Source: Opitutales bacterium
Lineage (GTDB): Bacteria > Verrucomicrobiota > Verrucomicrobiia > Opitutales > Oceanipulchritudinaceae
DNA: 64,000 bases
Direction: 5' to 3'
NCBI GenBank assembly: GCA_007133065.1
Contig: SLNJ01000056.1
Coordinates: forward strand, 43,657-107,656
Shown: piece after piece, positions 8,863-17,836 of the stretch
Numbering within the stretch: the first letter of the stretch is position 1
Layout: the number at the start of each line of letters is the position of its first letter
Made by a program: the position numbers and the translations under genes
The notes under the pieces: generated by a model
What the model saw: only the letters and a program-made list of their open reading frames with translations
The model's database searches: none
Told to the model about the DNA's origin: nothing

Positions 8863-9956
8863 CATACCTGGCAGAACTGGAGGAGTTTTTCGGTCCGCTC
8901 AGGCTCTTTCGTTACCTGACGTTTCGCAGCGCGATGGCAGCCGGGACGGCTTTCGTGATCGGTTTCATCATAGCGCCGCCGCTGCTCGCCCGGCTGCGCG
9001 CACTGAAGATGGGGCAGCCTTTCCGTCAGGCGGCCGAGGTCGGGAAGCTTGCCGAGTTGCACTCGAGCAAGGGGGGAACGCCGACGATGGGGGGGTTGAT
9101 CATATTCATTGCGGTGACTTCAAGCACGCTGCTTTGGGCCCGGCCGAATCTGTACATCTTAACGGCGCTTTTTGTGTTCACGGGGCTGACTGCGCTCGGG
9201 TTCGCCGACGATTACCTCAAGGTATCCCGGCGGCACAGCGGGGGATTGCGGGGACGCTACAAGCTGTTGGCGCAGGGAGCCATCGCCGCTATCACCTTGG
9301 GATTGCTGCACCTCGACCCGGGCAGCGCCGCGCTGATCCGCGAACTGTGGGTTCCGTTCCTCAAGAACCCGATAATCGCGGAGACGCCATACTGGCTGTT
9401 GATACCATTCTTCTTCGTAGTTCTGGCCGGAAGCAGTAATGCGATCAACCTGACAGATGGCGCCGATGGACTGGCGGTCGGATGCACGATTACCGTCGCC
9501 CTGGTGTACGGAATCATGAGCTACGCGGTGGGACACGCCATCATCGCGGATTACCTGTTTCTCCGGTTTATTCCGGGAGGCGGTGAACTGGCCGTACTAT
9601 GTGCCTCGCTGGTAGCCGGGTGCATGGTCTTCCTCTGGTTCAACGCGCATCCGGCCGAGGTGTTCATGGGAGACACCGGATCGCTGGCGATCGGAGGCCT
9701 GATCGGCGCCGTGGCGCTCATGGTGCTGCAACCCGTCACGCTGATCATCATCGGCGGCATCTTCGTCATGGAAGCGTTCTCGGTGATCCTCCAGGTCGGC
9801 AGCTACAAACTCCGCGGCAAGCGGATTTTCCTTATGTCGCCCATCCATCATCACTTCGAACTCAAGGGGTGGCCCGAGAGCAAGGTGGTGGTCCGCTTCT
9901 GGATTCTCTCGTTGTTTTTTGCCCTCGCTGGACTGGCAACCCTGAAACTCAGATGA
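8856..9956 (+). CDS. mraY: Phospho-MurNAc-pentapeptide translocase MraY
   Basis: MraY transfers phospho-MurNAc-pentapeptide to undecaprenyl phosphate, making lipid I at the inner membrane. The 366-residue protein has about ten membrane segments. The family markers are KMGQPFRQ and GGTPTMGGL in the N-terminal part, the acidic pair in GFADDYLKV, NLTDGADGLA, the FMGDTGSLA loop and the histidine cluster PIHHHFEL near the C-terminus. The start at 8856 lies inside the end of murF. The stop overlaps the murD ATG by four bases, so translation is probably coupled across murF-mraY-murD. Confidence 0.96.
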   Translation: MLTYLAELEEFFGPLRLFRYLTFRSAMAAGTAFVIGFIIAPPLLARLRALKMGQPFRQAAEVGKLAELHSSKGGTPTMGGLIIFIAVTSSTLLWARPNLYILTALFVFTGLTALGFADDYLKVSRRHSGGLRGRYKLLAQGAIAAITLGLLHLDPGSAALIRELWVPFLKNPIIAETPYWLLIPFFFVVLAGSSNAINLTDGADGLAVGCTITVALVYGIMSYAVGHAIIADYLFLRFIPGGGELAVLCASLVAGCMVFLWFNAHPAEVFMGDTGSLAIGGLIGAVALMVLQPVTLIIIGGIFVMEAFSVILQVGSYKLRGKRIFLMSPIHHHFELKGWPESKVVVRFWILSLFFALAGLATLKLR

Positions 9957-11263
9957 ACGCATCCCCTGCCAACCAGCCATCAAGCCTCGAGCCGGAGGTC
10001 CTTCGCAGGGCCCCGGTGGCGATCTTCGGTTGGGGGGTGAGCGGCAAGGCCGCCGGCGCGTTGCTCGACCGGCTCGATTGCCCGAGCATCGCCTACGACG
10101 AACGCGAGGGCGATCGCGCCCGTCGCACGTTTGGACCCGCGGAGGCGCGCGAGCATCACCTGGTGATCTACAGTCCGGGGTTCGCCTCGGACCATCCTTG
10201 GCTCAAAGTCGCAAGGGCGGGCGGATGCCGCTGCATCGGAGAGCTGGAGTTCGCATTTCACTTCTGGGAGGGTGAGATCATCGCAGTCACCGGAACCAAT
10301 GGTAAGACCACGCTCGCGGAGTTCCTTACCTTTCTACTCAAGCGGGAGGGCAAGGATGCCGTGGCAGTCGGGAACAACGGATATCCCCTTTCGCGACTCG
10401 CGGTTCGTGCCGAGCATTCCCGCGTTACAGCGGTCTGCGAGATCAGCTCGTTTCAAGCTGAATCCCTCGAACAATTCCGTGCGGATGTGCTCTTCTGGAC
10501 AAATTTCAGCGAGACGCACCTCGATCGCTATGCCGCGCCGCGTGATTATTTTCTGGCGAAGTGGCGGCTTATCGAGCTGCTGCGACAGCCGAATCTCTAC
10601 CTTTCCGCCGATGTTGCCGTGGCCGCCCGGGATTTCGGGTACGATGTGCCCGGTATCGCCAGCATCGTCGACTGCGAGCCCCCCCTCAACTGGACGCTGC
10701 CCGAGAACTCCGCGTTCGCAGCGCGCTCGCAGCGGCGCAATCTGCAGCTGGTGCGGGCGTACTGGAAGGATCGCGGGGCCTCGGAGAGCGCGCTTCTCGA
10801 AGCGGCGGGCCATTTCGGCATTCGCGAACACCGGTTGCAGCGGATTGCAGCGATCGACGGCGTCTCATTCTGGAATGATTCCAAGGCGACGAATTTCGCC
10901 GCCGCTCTCGGTGCGTTGGAGAACTTCGACCATGCCGTCATCTGGATCGGCGGTGGCGAAAACCGCGGCGGAGATATTGCCGCGTTCGCGCGCGCCCTGG
11001 CGCCGCGGGTGCGCGGGGCATTTTTGGTCGGAGAGACCGGGGAGGCAATGTGCGACCACCTCGCCGGGCACGGGGTGCCCGCCCGCGTCCGCGCCTCCGT
11101 CCCGGAGGCGGTCGCATCGGCGTGGGAGATGAGCGGTCCGAACGATGCTGTATTGTTCAGTCCCGGATTCTCCAGCCACGATTCATTTCGCAATTACATC
11201 GAACGCGGCATCTGTTTCAAAAACGCGGTTTTAGGTTTGAAGAGCGAATCGACCCTTGATTGA
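9953..11263 (+). CDS. murD: UDP-MurNAc-L-Ala:D-glutamate ligase MurD
   Basis: MurD adds D-glutamate to UDP-MurNAc-L-alanine. The start at 9953 gives 436 residues and overlaps the mraY stop by four bases. The N-terminal Rossmann-like domain begins near APVAIFGWGVSGKAA. The ATP loop is G114TNGKT119. Other recognisable segments are EISSFQAE, FWTNFSETHLDRY and FWNDSKATNFAAAL, as in MurD proteins. The C-terminal domain ends with the VLFSPGFSSHDSFRNYIERG stretch, a common MurD ending. It is followed 23 bases later by a LysM protein instead of ftsW. Confidence 0.95.
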   Translation: MNASPANQPSSLEPEVLRRAPVAIFGWGVSGKAAGALLDRLDCPSIAYDEREGDRARRTFGPAEAREHHLVIYSPGFASDHPWLKVARAGGCRCIGELEFAFHFWEGEIIAVTGTNGKTTLAEFLTFLLKREGKDAVAVGNNGYPLSRLAVRAEHSRVTAVCEISSFQAESLEQFRADVLFWTNFSETHLDRYAAPRDYFLAKWRLIELLRQPNLYLSADVAVAARDFGYDVPGIASIVDCEPPLNWTLPENSAFAARSQRRNLQLVRAYWKDRGASESALLEAAGHFGIREHRLQRIAAIDGVSFWNDSKATNFAAALGALENFDHAVIWIGGGENRGGDIAAFARALAPRVRGAFLVGETGEAMCDHLAGHGVPARVRASVPEAVASAWEMSGPNDAVLFSPGFSSHDSFRNYIERGICFKNAVLGLKSESTLD

Positions 11264-11286
11264 ATTAAAATAGAGAACGCCAAATC

Positions 11287-12321
11287 ATGAAATTCACACG
11301 TATATTTGGAATCGTATTAGGCCTGCATGTTATGATCATCAGTATCATCCTCGTGCAGCCGGGATGTCAGACCACTCCCGACAGGGCGGATGCGGCCGAT
11401 CCTCAGCCCGCCGCCCGCGTTGCGGAAACAGAGCCGGAAGGCGCCGTCCACCCGGACTTCAACGCCGGGCTCGTCGCCGAACGGCGTCGTCCCGGCGATC
11501 GGCAACCGCCGCGCCGCCCGGACCGGCCGGTTGAATCCCGGGATTTGGAAGCCGGCCGCACCGATGTGCTCGAGCCGCTTCGGCCCGCATCCCCAGAGCC
11601 CGATGATCTGGATGAGCCAGTCTCCACCTACACCGTGCAGCGCGGCGACACGCTCAGCGGCATCGCCCGGAGCCGCGGCGTTCGGCTTTCCGATCTCCTG
11701 CAGCTGAATGACCTGACTCGCGAGTCGACGATTTACGTCGGCCAGGAACTCAGAGTTCCCAAGGCGCCGGAAGGTGAATATGAGCGGGATCAGGAGGGAG
11801 TCGGATACGAGGTTCGCTCCGGTGATACCATCTCGCATATCGCCCGCCGACACAGCGTCAGTGTCAACGCCATCCGCGAGGCGAACAACCTCCGTGATGA
11901 CACCATCTATGTCGGCCAGCAGTTAATAATCCCGGGGGCTTCGGCGGCCGCGCCACCTCCGGACGACGTCAGGAGGGAACGCGAACGCGCGCCGGAACGC
12001 GTGCCGGATGAAGGAATGATATACGAGGTGCGCGCCGGCGACACGCTCGGCCGGATCGCCCGGCGCCATGGGGTTTCCGTCTCCGAACTGCGGGCCGCGA
12101 ACAATATCCGGGGCGACATGATTCGGATCGGCCAAAAGCTGAGAATTCCCGGTGTCGACACGGATCCCGAAGAGCCGGCGGAAACCGTGGAGGAACCGCC
12201 CGTCATGCGGCAGGTGCCCGTCGAGCGCGATGAAATCCCGACCCTCTTGGATCTCGAACGGCTCAGCCCTCTCGATGACGAGGAGATTCCACTGGTTCCG
12301 GTGGATGACGACGACCAATGA
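11287..12321 (+). CDS. Membrane-anchored triple-LysM protein inside the dcw cluster
   Basis: The 344-residue protein has an N-terminal hydrophobic segment (about residues 8-25) ending in PGC. The cysteine could be a lipidation site, but the lipobox is poor (QPGC), so an uncleaved anchor is equally possible. A proline/arginine-rich linker is followed by three LysM repeats starting at Y115, Y174 and Y246, each with the (V/I)xxGDTLxxIARxxGV core and an IGQxLxIP ending. LysM binds the N-acetylglucosamine chains of peptidoglycan. A low-complexity acidic tail follows. No hydrolase domain is visible, so it is probably a wall-binding scaffold or regulator. It sits between murD and ftsW and overlaps ftsW by four bases. 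Confidence 0.85.
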   Translation: MKFTRIFGIVLGLHVMIISIILVQPGCQTTPDRADAADPQPAARVAETEPEGAVHPDFNAGLVAERRRPGDRQPPRRPDRPVESRDLEAGRTDVLEPLRPASPEPDDLDEPVSTYTVQRGDTLSGIARSRGVRLSDLLQLNDLTRESTIYVGQELRVPKAPEGEYERDQEGVGYEVRSGDTISHIARRHSVSVNAIREANNLRDDTIYVGQQLIIPGASAAAPPPDDVRRERERAPERVPDEGMIYEVRAGDTLGRIARRHGVSVSELRAANNIRGDMIRIGQKLRIPGVDTDPEEPAETVEEPPVMRQVPVERDEIPTLLDLERLSPLDDEEIPLVPVDDDDQ

Positions 12322-13475
12322 TCGAACCGTATATCGACAGGAGATCGGAGCGGTTGCCCGGGAGCGGCAGCCTTTCCACACTCGCGCTTCTCCTGGCGGT
12401 GGCGGCGTTGTGTATCCTCGGACTCCTTATGCTTTATAGCGTGGGGCGTTCGCATGACGGCGGTTCGGGATCGCACGTGATTCGACAATCCGTGTGGATG
12501 GTGATCGCGTGGTCGGCGCTTCTGATCACCTGGCGTATCCCGCTCGAACCGCTCCGGCGGTGTGCCTGGGGGATCGGGATTGTGTCGCTCGCCCTCCTGA
12601 TCGTGGTGTTGATCCCCGGGATCGGGGTGATGGTCAACGGTGCCCGGCGCTGGATTGATCTCGGCCCTGTTCACATGCAGGTCTCCGATTTTGCAAAAAT
12701 CGGGATGATCTTCGTGCTCGCTCACTACCTTGCCGCGAATCAGCGCAACCTGAAGGCGTTCTGGTGCGGGTACGCGGTTCCTTGCGGCATGATCGGGCTG
12801 GTATTCATCCTGGTGCTCCTGCAGCCGGACTTCGGCACGGCACTCTTATGTGCCTTGGTCGGGGCGGCGATGCTCTTTCTTGCGGGCGCGCGGATGGCAT
12901 ACCTGGTTCCCAGCGCGATCGCGGGAGTCGCCTTTTTCGCCACCGCGGTGTTCCACGATCCGGTCCGCCTGCGCCGTATCCTCGTATTCCTCGATGCCGA
13001 GGGGAATCGCACGGAGGGAGCCTACCAGTTGTGGCAGGCCATGCTCGCGTTTGGAGTCGGCGGCTGGACCGGGGTTGGGATCGGGAATGGCCGCCAGCAG
13101 CTCGCCTTCCTGCCCGAGGCGCACACCGATTTTATCTTTCCGATCGTCGGTGAGGAACTGGGCCTCATCTTCTCAGCCCTGGTCGTGATCCTCTTTCTGG
13201 TGATCTTTACGATCATCGTGATACGGTTGCGCGCGGCGCCGAACCTCTTTCATTTCCTCCTGGTTTTCGGGGCAATGCTGGCGGTGACTCTCCAGGCACT
13301 CACGAACCTGGGGGTCGCCACCGGCCTGCTGCCCACCAAGGGTCTTTCGCTGCCGTTCGTTAGCTACGGTGGTTCAAACCTGCTGGCCACGTTCATCCTA
13401 CTCGGTTTGATTCTGAACTGCTTTCGCCAGTGGGAGCGCGGGGGGCTCAATCGCGCCAAGGAGGTCGCTGCCTAG
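12318..13475 (+). CDS. ftsW: Lipid II-polymerising glycosyltransferase FtsW
   Basis: FtsW is a SEDS-family polymerase that makes septal glycan with FtsI. The 385-residue protein has about ten membrane segments. Characteristic stretches are NGARRWIDLGPVHMQVSDFAK, LLQPDFGTALL, AYQLWQAMLAFGVGGWTGVGIG, LPEAHTDFIFPIVGEELG and GLLPTKGLSLPFVSYGGSN. These include the conserved acidic and arginine positions of the SEDS fold. The start overlaps the preceding LysM gene (ATGA), and murG begins two bases after its stop. RodA is a paralogue, but the position in the dcw cluster supports FtsW. Confidence 0.94.
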   Translation: MIEPYIDRRSERLPGSGSLSTLALLLAVAALCILGLLMLYSVGRSHDGGSGSHVIRQSVWMVIAWSALLITWRIPLEPLRRCAWGIGIVSLALLIVVLIPGIGVMVNGARRWIDLGPVHMQVSDFAKIGMIFVLAHYLAANQRNLKAFWCGYAVPCGMIGLVFILVLLQPDFGTALLCALVGAAMLFLAGARMAYLVPSAIAGVAFFATAVFHDPVRLRRILVFLDAEGNRTEGAYQLWQAMLAFGVGGWTGVGIGNGRQQLAFLPEAHTDFIFPIVGEELGLIFSALVVILFLVIFTIIVIRLRAAPNLFHFLLVFGAMLAVTLQALTNLGVATGLLPTKGLSLPFVSYGGSNLLATFILLGLILNCFRQWERGGLNRAKEVAA

Positions 13476-13477
13476 CC

Positions 13478-14605
13478 ATGGGAGACTTTCTTATAGCATG
13501 CGGGGGAACGGGAGGACATCTCTCGCCGGGAATCGCGGTGGCGGAGCGCCTGAATGCGCGCGGTTATAACTCCTCCCTGATTGTGAGCCGGCGTGAAGTG
13601 GACAGCCGCCTCTGCAGAAAATACAAGGATTACACATTCATTCGAACGCCGGGCGTCCCGTTCTCGTGGAACCCGGTTCGAATGGTTTACTTCGGAGCCG
13701 AACAGCTGCGTGCCTTAATCTTTTCGCTGCGGTTGGTGCGGAAGGCCCGGCCGCTCGCGATCATCGCGTTCGGCGGTTATACCTCGGTCGCCATCGCGTT
13801 GGCCGGAGTCGTGCTGCGGGTTCCGCTCATCCTTCACGAGGCGAACCGAAAACCGGGTCGCGCGGTGCGTTGGCTCGCCCGGTTTGCCGACCGCATCTAC
13901 CTGCCGTCCGGCATCCGGATCGGAGTTCTTCAAGGAGCCAAGACCCGGTCCCCGGGGTACCCGGTTCGCAAAGAGATTCGCCGCGTCTCCCGCGAGCGGG
14001 CACGGAGGGCCCTCGGCATCGACACACAGGGCAAACTGCTCGTCGTGTTCGGCGGCAGCCAGGGCGCCGGCGCGCTCAACGAATGGGTGCGCACGAATCT
14101 TCAGGCCTTGGGTGCCGAGGGAATCAACGTCTATTGCCTGACCGGGGTGGGGAAGGGGTCCGACGGCGTGTTCCAGTTCCAGGCCCCGGATGGGTCGCAC
14201 GTGAAGGCGACGTTCACGCCGTTCAGCGACCGGATGGGAGACGTCCTCTCCAGCGCCGATCTTACCGTGGCCCGTGCCGGGGCCGGCTCGATCGCGGAGT
14301 TGATTCACTGCCATACACCGTCGATTCTGATCCCGTATCCGTACGCATCGGATAACCACCAACGGGAGAACGCGCAATTCCTGGAGCGGCAGGGAGGCTG
14401 CCTCGTGCTCGACCAAACACGACTGCGCGACCTGTTCTCCGAGGTTCGCGAACTCATTTTCAACGACTGGCTTCTCGATCGGTTTCGGGATAATCTTCGG
14501 ATGCTCGACGAAGGGGACAGCGCGGAGCGAATCGCGGACGACCTGACCAGGCTGCTGCGGTTGCGGCGGCAGAAGATCGGCGAGCGGAGCGCCGTGATGA
14601 ATTAA
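13478..14605 (+). CDS. murG: Lipid II synthase (GlcNAc transferase) MurG
   Basis: MurG transfers GlcNAc from UDP-GlcNAc to lipid I on the cytoplasmic face of the inner membrane. The start at 13478 gives 375 residues and opens with MGDFLIACGGTGGHLSPG, which contains the glycine-rich loop of the family. Other conserved segments are FGGYTS, HEANRKPGRA, FGGSQGAGALN and VARAGAGSIAELI. The last contains the UDP-GlcNAc-binding region of the C-terminal GT-B domain. Its start is two bases after ftsW, and the murC-murB ATG follows its stop by one base. Confidence 0.95.
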   Translation: MGDFLIACGGTGGHLSPGIAVAERLNARGYNSSLIVSRREVDSRLCRKYKDYTFIRTPGVPFSWNPVRMVYFGAEQLRALIFSLRLVRKARPLAIIAFGGYTSVAIALAGVVLRVPLILHEANRKPGRAVRWLARFADRIYLPSGIRIGVLQGAKTRSPGYPVRKEIRRVSRERARRALGIDTQGKLLVVFGGSQGAGALNEWVRTNLQALGAEGINVYCLTGVGKGSDGVFQFQAPDGSHVKATFTPFSDRMGDVLSSADLTVARAGAGSIAELIHCHTPSILIPYPYASDNHQRENAQFLERQGGCLVLDQTRLRDLFSEVRELIFNDWLLDRFRDNLRMLDEGDSAERIADDLTRLLRLRRQKIGERSAVMN

Positions 14606-14606
14606 G

Positions 14607-16898
14607 ATGATCGCGGGGCAGCACCTCTACTTCATCGGTGTCGGCGGGATGGGAATGACACCGCTCGCGCTGTACCTGCTCCAGCACGGGGTTCGGGTCG
14701 GCGGAATGGATGACGCGATGCCCCCGCGCTTGCGGCGCCTCCTCCTCGACTGGGGTTGCGAAATCCAGGAACCGGGCGAAACGCTGCCTGGCGAAGTCGA
14801 TCGCGTCGTGTACTCGAGCGGTGTCCCCGCGGATCACCCGCGGCTCCTTGAAGCGCGCGAGCGCGGACTGCCGATCGTGCGTCGGGGGGAGATACTCGCG
14901 GAACTCGCGCGGGAAAAGCGGTTTCTTGCAGTCGTCGGAAGCCACGGAAAGACCACGACCACGGGCATGCTTGTCCATGCCGCCCGGCGCGCCGGGTTTG
15001 ATTGCGATTACATCCTCGGTGGATTGTTTGCCGACCCGGACGAGCTTCCCGCGCGCTGCGGTGGAGCGTCATGGCTGATCGCCGAGGTCGACGAAAGCGA
15101 CGGTACCATCGCCTCCTTCTCTCCGACTGCGACGCTTGTCGTAAACCTGGATTGGGATCATGCCGACCGGTACGCGACGGAGGAATCACTCGTGGCGGAG
15201 TTCGAAGGGTTGCTCGGCCGGACCCGCGAGAGCATCCTGGTGCCGTACGAGCTCCGGACGCTCCTGGATAACCGCGACGATGCTCAGACCGCCCGGGTTG
15301 CGACCTTTGGGGCGCAGGGGGATTACCGGGCCGAGGAAGTCGCCGGGCGGCCGGGCGATGGGCTGCGCATCTCTCTGGACGGAGCGTTCCCGGCGCGCGA
15401 ACTCTCTGTAGGTGCAGCAGGTGCCTTCAACGCACACAACGCAACCGCGGCACTGGCAGCGGTGCACCTCCTGTGCGGGCGGATCCCCGAAGACGCGCTC
15501 TCCGGCTTTCCAGGGATTCATCGCCGCCAGACCTGCCTCTTCGCCGGAGAGAATCTTCGTGTGTTTGGAGACTACGCGCACCATCCCACCGAGATCGCCG
15601 CCTTGCTCAAACACTGGAGGGACTGGCTTCCCGATTGGCGCCTTCAGGTGGTGTTTCAGCCGCACCGCTACTCGCGGACGAGGCGGTTCCGGGATGAGTT
15701 CGTGAACTCCCTGAGCCGCGCGGACGATTTGTATTTGCTCGAAACATACGGAGCGGGAGAGAAACCGCAGGCGGGCGGAAGGGCGTCCGATCTCCGCGAT
15801 GCGTTCCCGGGGGCCGAGCAGCCGGCTATTCTTAACACCCGGGCGGATCTCGACCGTGTCCGGGCGCCCGGTACCAAGCCTTGCCTGCTTGGATTCGTGG
15901 GCGCCGGGGATATTGAATCGTGGGCGGAGGAATTTGTCGGATCGCTTCGGGTTCGACACGCAACCCGCGGTTCCTGGATCGAGCGCGCGCAACAAACGTT
16001 GTCGCCGCAGAGCGTGTTGCGCTGCGACGAGGCAATCGGCCCCAAGACGACTCTGCGGGTGGGCGGGATGGCGCGCTACTACAGCGAACCGTCCAACCTC
16101 GCCGATCTGCAACGGCTCCTGCACCTGGCTTGTTCGGAGGGGATTTCGGTCTTCTTCCTCGGCCGGGGTTCGAATGTGATCGTTCCCGACGACGGTTTCG
16201 ACGGGCTCGTGGTGCGCTTGACCGGTGAGGCCTGGAAGGGGATCGCCGCGTGCGAGGACGGGTCCCTGCGGGTCGGCGCCGGCGTGCGCACAAAAGAGCT
16301 GTGCGCGTTTGCATGCAGAGAGGGGTTCGGCGGGTTTGAATTTCTCGAGGGCATCCCCGGGACGGTAGGGGGGGCGCTCCGCATGAACGCCGGAGCGATG
16401 CATTGTTCGATGTTCGACGTGGTGCGAGCGGTTCAGGCGGTCGGCTACGATGGAGTGTACCGCGAGATCGATCACGACGCCTGTCGTGCGACGTATCGAT
16501 CATGTCCGGGATTGCGTGATGCGGTTGCGGTCGGTGCATCACTGGAACCGGCATCACGGGAGTCGACGGACAGGATCCGCGAGACGATCCGGGATTTCTC
16601 CGAGCGCCGGAAGCGTACCCAGCCGCGCGAGCCGAGCGCCGGATGCATGTTCAAGAATCCGGACGGCGCCTTCGCGGGACGCCTGATCGACGAACTGGGA
16701 TTGAAGGGTACGAGCGTGGGCGGCGCGAAGGTCTCGGAGGTCCACGGGAATTTCGTTGTCAACCGCGGGGATGCCACGGCCCGGGACGTCCTGGAACTGA
16801 TTCGTCGCATCCGCGACACTGCGCGCCGCGAACGGGGGATTGTACTCGAACCCGAAGTGCTGCTGCTCGGTCGCTCCTGGGAGGAGGTGCTGGAATGA
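14607..16898 (+). CDS. murC/murB: Fused UDP-MurNAc:L-alanine ligase and UDP-GlcNAc-enolpyruvate reductase (MurC-MurB)
   Basis: One 763-residue frame joins two consecutive wall enzymes. Residues 1 to about 450 are MurC: GVGGMGM near the N-terminus, the ATP loop G111SHGKT, NLDWDHADRY, and DYAHHPTEI. Residues from about 465 to 763 are MurB, a FAD oxidoreductase: TTLRVGG from 481, RGSNVI near 520, GIPGTVGGALRMNAGA, and the ending LEPEV with E750. The usual catalytic serine of the (A/S)AGSxFKNP motif is a cysteine here (C680). The MurC loop reads GSHGKT instead of the common GTHGKT. The stop overlaps the ddl start by four bases. No frameshift is needed, so the fusion is genuine. Confidence 0.95.
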   Translation: MIAGQHLYFIGVGGMGMTPLALYLLQHGVRVGGMDDAMPPRLRRLLLDWGCEIQEPGETLPGEVDRVVYSSGVPADHPRLLEARERGLPIVRRGEILAELAREKRFLAVVGSHGKTTTTGMLVHAARRAGFDCDYILGGLFADPDELPARCGGASWLIAEVDESDGTIASFSPTATLVVNLDWDHADRYATEESLVAEFEGLLGRTRESILVPYELRTLLDNRDDAQTARVATFGAQGDYRAEEVAGRPGDGLRISLDGAFPARELSVGAAGAFNAHNATAALAAVHLLCGRIPEDALSGFPGIHRRQTCLFAGENLRVFGDYAHHPTEIAALLKHWRDWLPDWRLQVVFQPHRYSRTRRFRDEFVNSLSRADDLYLLETYGAGEKPQAGGRASDLRDAFPGAEQPAILNTRADLDRVRAPGTKPCLLGFVGAGDIESWAEEFVGSLRVRHATRGSWIERAQQTLSPQSVLRCDEAIGPKTTLRVGGMARYYSEPSNLADLQRLLHLACSEGISVFFLGRGSNVIVPDDGFDGLVVRLTGEAWKGIAACEDGSLRVGAGVRTKELCAFACREGFGGFEFLEGIPGTVGGALRMNAGAMHCSMFDVVRAVQAVGYDGVYREIDHDACRATYRSCPGLRDAVAVGASLEPASRESTDRIRETIRDFSERRKRTQPREPSAGCMFKNPDGAFAGRLIDELGLKGTSVGGAKVSEVHGNFVVNRGDATARDVLELIRRIRDTARRERGIVLEPEVLLLGRSWEEVLE

Positions 16899-17836
16899 GC
16901 CGAACACCGATCATCGCGGTTCTGCACGGAGGAGTGTCGGCGGAACGGGAAGTGTCGCTCGTTTCGGGGATCGCGGTGTACGAGGCCCTCGAAGGCGCGT
17001 TTCCGGGGAGAGTCCAACTGTACGATCTCGAGAAACCGGAATTACCGGACGCTCTCGACCCGGCGACCCACGTCGTGTTCCCAGTCTTGCACGGCACCTT
17101 CGGCGAGGATGGCGGGCTCCAATCGCTTCTCGATCGGGCCGGTTTTGCATACGGCGGTTCAGGAACGGAGGCGAGCCGCTTCTGCATGGACAAGGCCGCG
17201 GTCCGGGAGGTTGCGGCCTCCCGAGGGCTGCCTGTTCCCCCGGGAGCATGCCACACCCTGCCACCGCTCCCCCCGGTCGACACAATCGTCTCGGTCACCG
17301 GCGGAGATACCGTGATCAAGCCGCGATCGCAGGGGAGCAGCATCGACGTCCATTTTGCCGCCGGCGCGCCCGCCCTCGCGAGCACAATGGCGGGTCTGGC
17401 GGCCGGCGATTGGATCTTCGAGCAGCGCGTGATCGGGCGTGAAGCCACAGTAGGCGTGCTGGGCGGCCGGGCGATGGGGGTGGTCGAGATCGTTCCAGGC
17501 GATGGTTTCTATGATTACGAGCACAAGTACACCTCCGGGATGACCGAATACCGCTTCCCCGCCGATTTTCCACAACCCGTTGTCGAGGCGCTCCGGTCGG
17601 CCGCCGAGCTGCTCTTCGAGCTGTGCGGTTGCCGCGACTTTGCGAGGGCGGATTTCATCGTCCGGGAAAACGGCGACTATCGTATCCTGGAGATCAATAC
17701 GATCCCCGGATTGACACCGACAAGCCTGCTCCCGAAAAGCGCGGCGTGTATCGGATTGGACTTTCCCGGTTTGATACACCGCATGGCGGAACCGTCGTTC
17801 CGGCGGTTTTCCGAACTGATCACCAACCCGGTTTGA
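16895..17836 (+). CDS. ddl: D-alanine--D-alanine ligase Ddl
   Basis: Ddl makes the D-Ala-D-Ala dipeptide used by MurF. The start at 16895 gives 313 residues and opens with the family motif VLHGGVSAEREVSL. The ATP-grasp fold is supported by FPVLHGTFGEDGGLQ, GSGTEASRFCMDK, VIKPRSQGSSI, and the metal and phosphate region DFIVRENGDYRILEINTIPGLTPTSLLPK. The frame continues upstream into murB, but that portion is a shadow. The start overlaps murC-murB by four bases, and the stop codon overlaps the ftsQ ATG by one base. Confidence 0.95.
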   Translation: MSRTPIIAVLHGGVSAEREVSLVSGIAVYEALEGAFPGRVQLYDLEKPELPDALDPATHVVFPVLHGTFGEDGGLQSLLDRAGFAYGGSGTEASRFCMDKAAVREVAASRGLPVPPGACHTLPPLPPVDTIVSVTGGDTVIKPRSQGSSIDVHFAAGAPALASTMAGLAAGDWIFEQRVIGREATVGVLGGRAMGVVEIVPGDGFYDYEHKYTSGMTEYRFPADFPQPVVEALRSAAELLFELCGCRDFARADFIVRENGDYRILEINTIPGLTPTSLLPKSAACIGLDFPGLIHRMAEPSFRRFSELITNPV

